Of a DNA stretch of 6,284 bases, positions 5,448-6,284 are shown in pieces. Position 1 is the stretch's first letter; every line of letters starts with the position of its first letter. The stretch spans positions 1-6,284 of the forward strand of contig JAIPFG010000191.1 of assembly GCA_021736745.1 (NCBI GenBank). Direction: 5' to 3'. The notes beneath the pieces are model-generated. The model did no database searches. It was not told where the DNA came from and worked only from the letters and a program-made list of their open reading frames with translations. Both the position numbers and the translations under genes were made by a program. Origin of the DNA: Pseudomonadales bacterium. Its GTDB lineage: Bacteria; Pseudomonadota; Gammaproteobacteria; Pseudomonadales; IMCC2047.

Positions 5448-6284
5448 TTAAGTCGACAGTGCCAGTGGTCCCGTATCAATGGCTGCATGAGGGAAATGCG
5501 AATGACGTTGTTGAAATGACAATATTTCGGGTTTCTGAATGACACCATCTGCAATATTTATGGCTCGCCGAATGGTTTCATTTCTCTGCCAGCCATCTAT
5601 TTCCTCAGTCATAACAGACAAATAGACTATTAGGGCGGCAGAAATTGATCTGGAAGCGCTCTCCCAGAGAAAATTTGGTGAATGATCAACGGCATAGTAA
5701 TCAATCCCTTCAATTTTACAGATTGGATTGTCGAATGTGGTTGGCTTTGAAAAATAGAATCCCATGCCTTCATCGCAACTGACATCAATGATCAGGCAGC
5801 CGTGTCGGAGGCATGCTTTTTCCTCTTCATTAACGAATATAATGGGATGATTAGGATCTTGGTAAGTGCCATTTATAATGATGTCTGACTCATTGATCAG
5901 ATGAGACAAAGGCCGCTCGGTGCCGTCGTGCTCCACTACCAACAGGCGAGCTTCATCTTCGCACCCCTCTCTGATGCGAACATAGTGACAATCCAGCACT
6001 TCTTCACGTACCTCGTGATCGGGACGCTGAATACATATTGTAATATCCCTGAACCCATGGGCTTTTAGGGCATAAATCGCGCCGCGGCTTACTGCACCAA
6101 AACTGAAAATGATCACTTTGCGTTGATTTCCATAGTGCCCATCTATGCCTTTAAGTTGCAGCGCATGCAGTACCGCACAGTAACCCGCCATCTCGTTGTT
6201 TTTATAGAACGTATGACGGCCAACTTGTCCCTCGGGCCCCCAGACAAACATATCTTCGAAGGCAACGAGTGTTTGCTTACGGTC
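5448..6284 (-). CDS. Alanine dehydrogenase / carboxyethylornithine synthase-like oxidoreductase (partial)
   Basis: The frame is open to the right edge (DRKQTLVAFED before the first visible ATG at 6251), so the N-terminal domain lies outside the window; 278 residues are visible. The protein belongs to the AlaDH/PNT superfamily, which includes alanine dehydrogenase and N5-(carboxyethyl)ornithine synthase, NAD(P)H enzymes of amino-acid metabolism in the cytosol. Counting from the ATG at 6251, NNEMAGYCAVLHAL (18-31) leads into the Rossmann fold. VIIFSFGAVSRGAIYAL (46-62) is the nucleotide-binding loop, closer to the GNVSQGA type of carboxyethylornithine synthase than to alanine dehydrogenase. Next come SDIIINGTYQD (122-132), GCLIIDVSCDEG (151-162) and KPTTFDNPI (169-177). 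The first Gly of GxGxxG is Ser50 and the third position is Ser55. A segment at about 80-115 looks longer than in carboxyethylornithine synthase. The exact reaction is unknown. The gene ends at TAA 5450-5448 and converges on the permease. Confidence 0.75.
   Translation of the reverse strand, partial: DRKQTLVAFEDMFVWGPEGQVGRHTFYKNNEMAGYCAVLHALQLKGIDGHYGNQRKVIIFSFGAVSRGAIYALKAHGFRDITICIQRPDHEVREEVLDCHYVRIREGCEDEARLLVVEHDGTERPLSHLINESDIIINGTYQDPNHPIIFVNEEEKACLRHGCLIIDVSCDEGMGFYFSKPTTFDNPICKIEGIDYYAVDHSPNFLWESASRSISAALIVYLSVMTEEIDGWQRNETIRRAINIADGVIQKPEILSFQQRHSHFPHAAIDTGPLALST

Noticed and set aside
1..6284. CRISPR array, tRNA, rRNA, toxin-antitoxin pair or defence cassette
   Set aside because: No regularly spaced repeats, cloverleaf sequences or paired small genes were found; the four gene families present give no sign of a defence system.

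Overview
The window looks like an accessory or decaying stretch of a proteobacterial chromosome, most likely gammaproteobacterial. I infer this from the type of insertion sequence, the look of the proteins and the mixed base composition; no marker gene fixes the taxon. Three intact protein-coding genes surround an inactivated IS110-family (IS1111-type) insertion sequence. Beside the IS lies a heavily mutated remnant of a small YdcH-like (DUF465) gene.

Layout. Bases 95-1900 (+) encode an exported metallo-beta-lactamase-fold alkylsulfatase-family hydrolase with all seven expected metal-ligand positions. Bases 1953-3488 form a mobile-element remnant bounded by perfect 21-bp inverted repeats. Its transposase gene (minus strand, 3404-2383) is broken by an in-frame TGA at a normally Trp position, a second TGA and a one-base frameshift. 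About 410 bp of non-coding DNA lies downstream of the transposase, which is where IS1111-type elements carry their guide (seek/bridge) RNA, and it contains several hairpins. Bases 3505-3712 (minus strand) still read as the N-terminal two thirds of a YdcH/DUF465 protein, but with three internal stops; its 3' part is missing at the IS side. Bases 3882-5204 (+) encode a 12-helix APC-family amino-acid permease. Bases 5448-6284 (minus strand, running off the right edge) encode an NAD(P)-dependent oxidoreductase of the alanine dehydrogenase / N5-(carboxyethyl)ornithine synthase superfamily.

How the parts relate. The permease and the oxidoreductase converge and both suit amino-acid uptake or metabolism, but nothing shows that they are co-regulated. 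The sulfatase is a stand-alone gene whose GC content looks visibly higher than that of the rest. The ydcH remnant points towards the sulfatase, so a plausible history is that the IS landed in or next to the 3' end of ydcH, after which both decayed.

I see no convincing new defence or other multi-gene system. The most interesting items are the ydcH fossil, the perfect inverted repeats around a dead transposase with a third partial copy nearby, and the structured non-coding ends of the IS.
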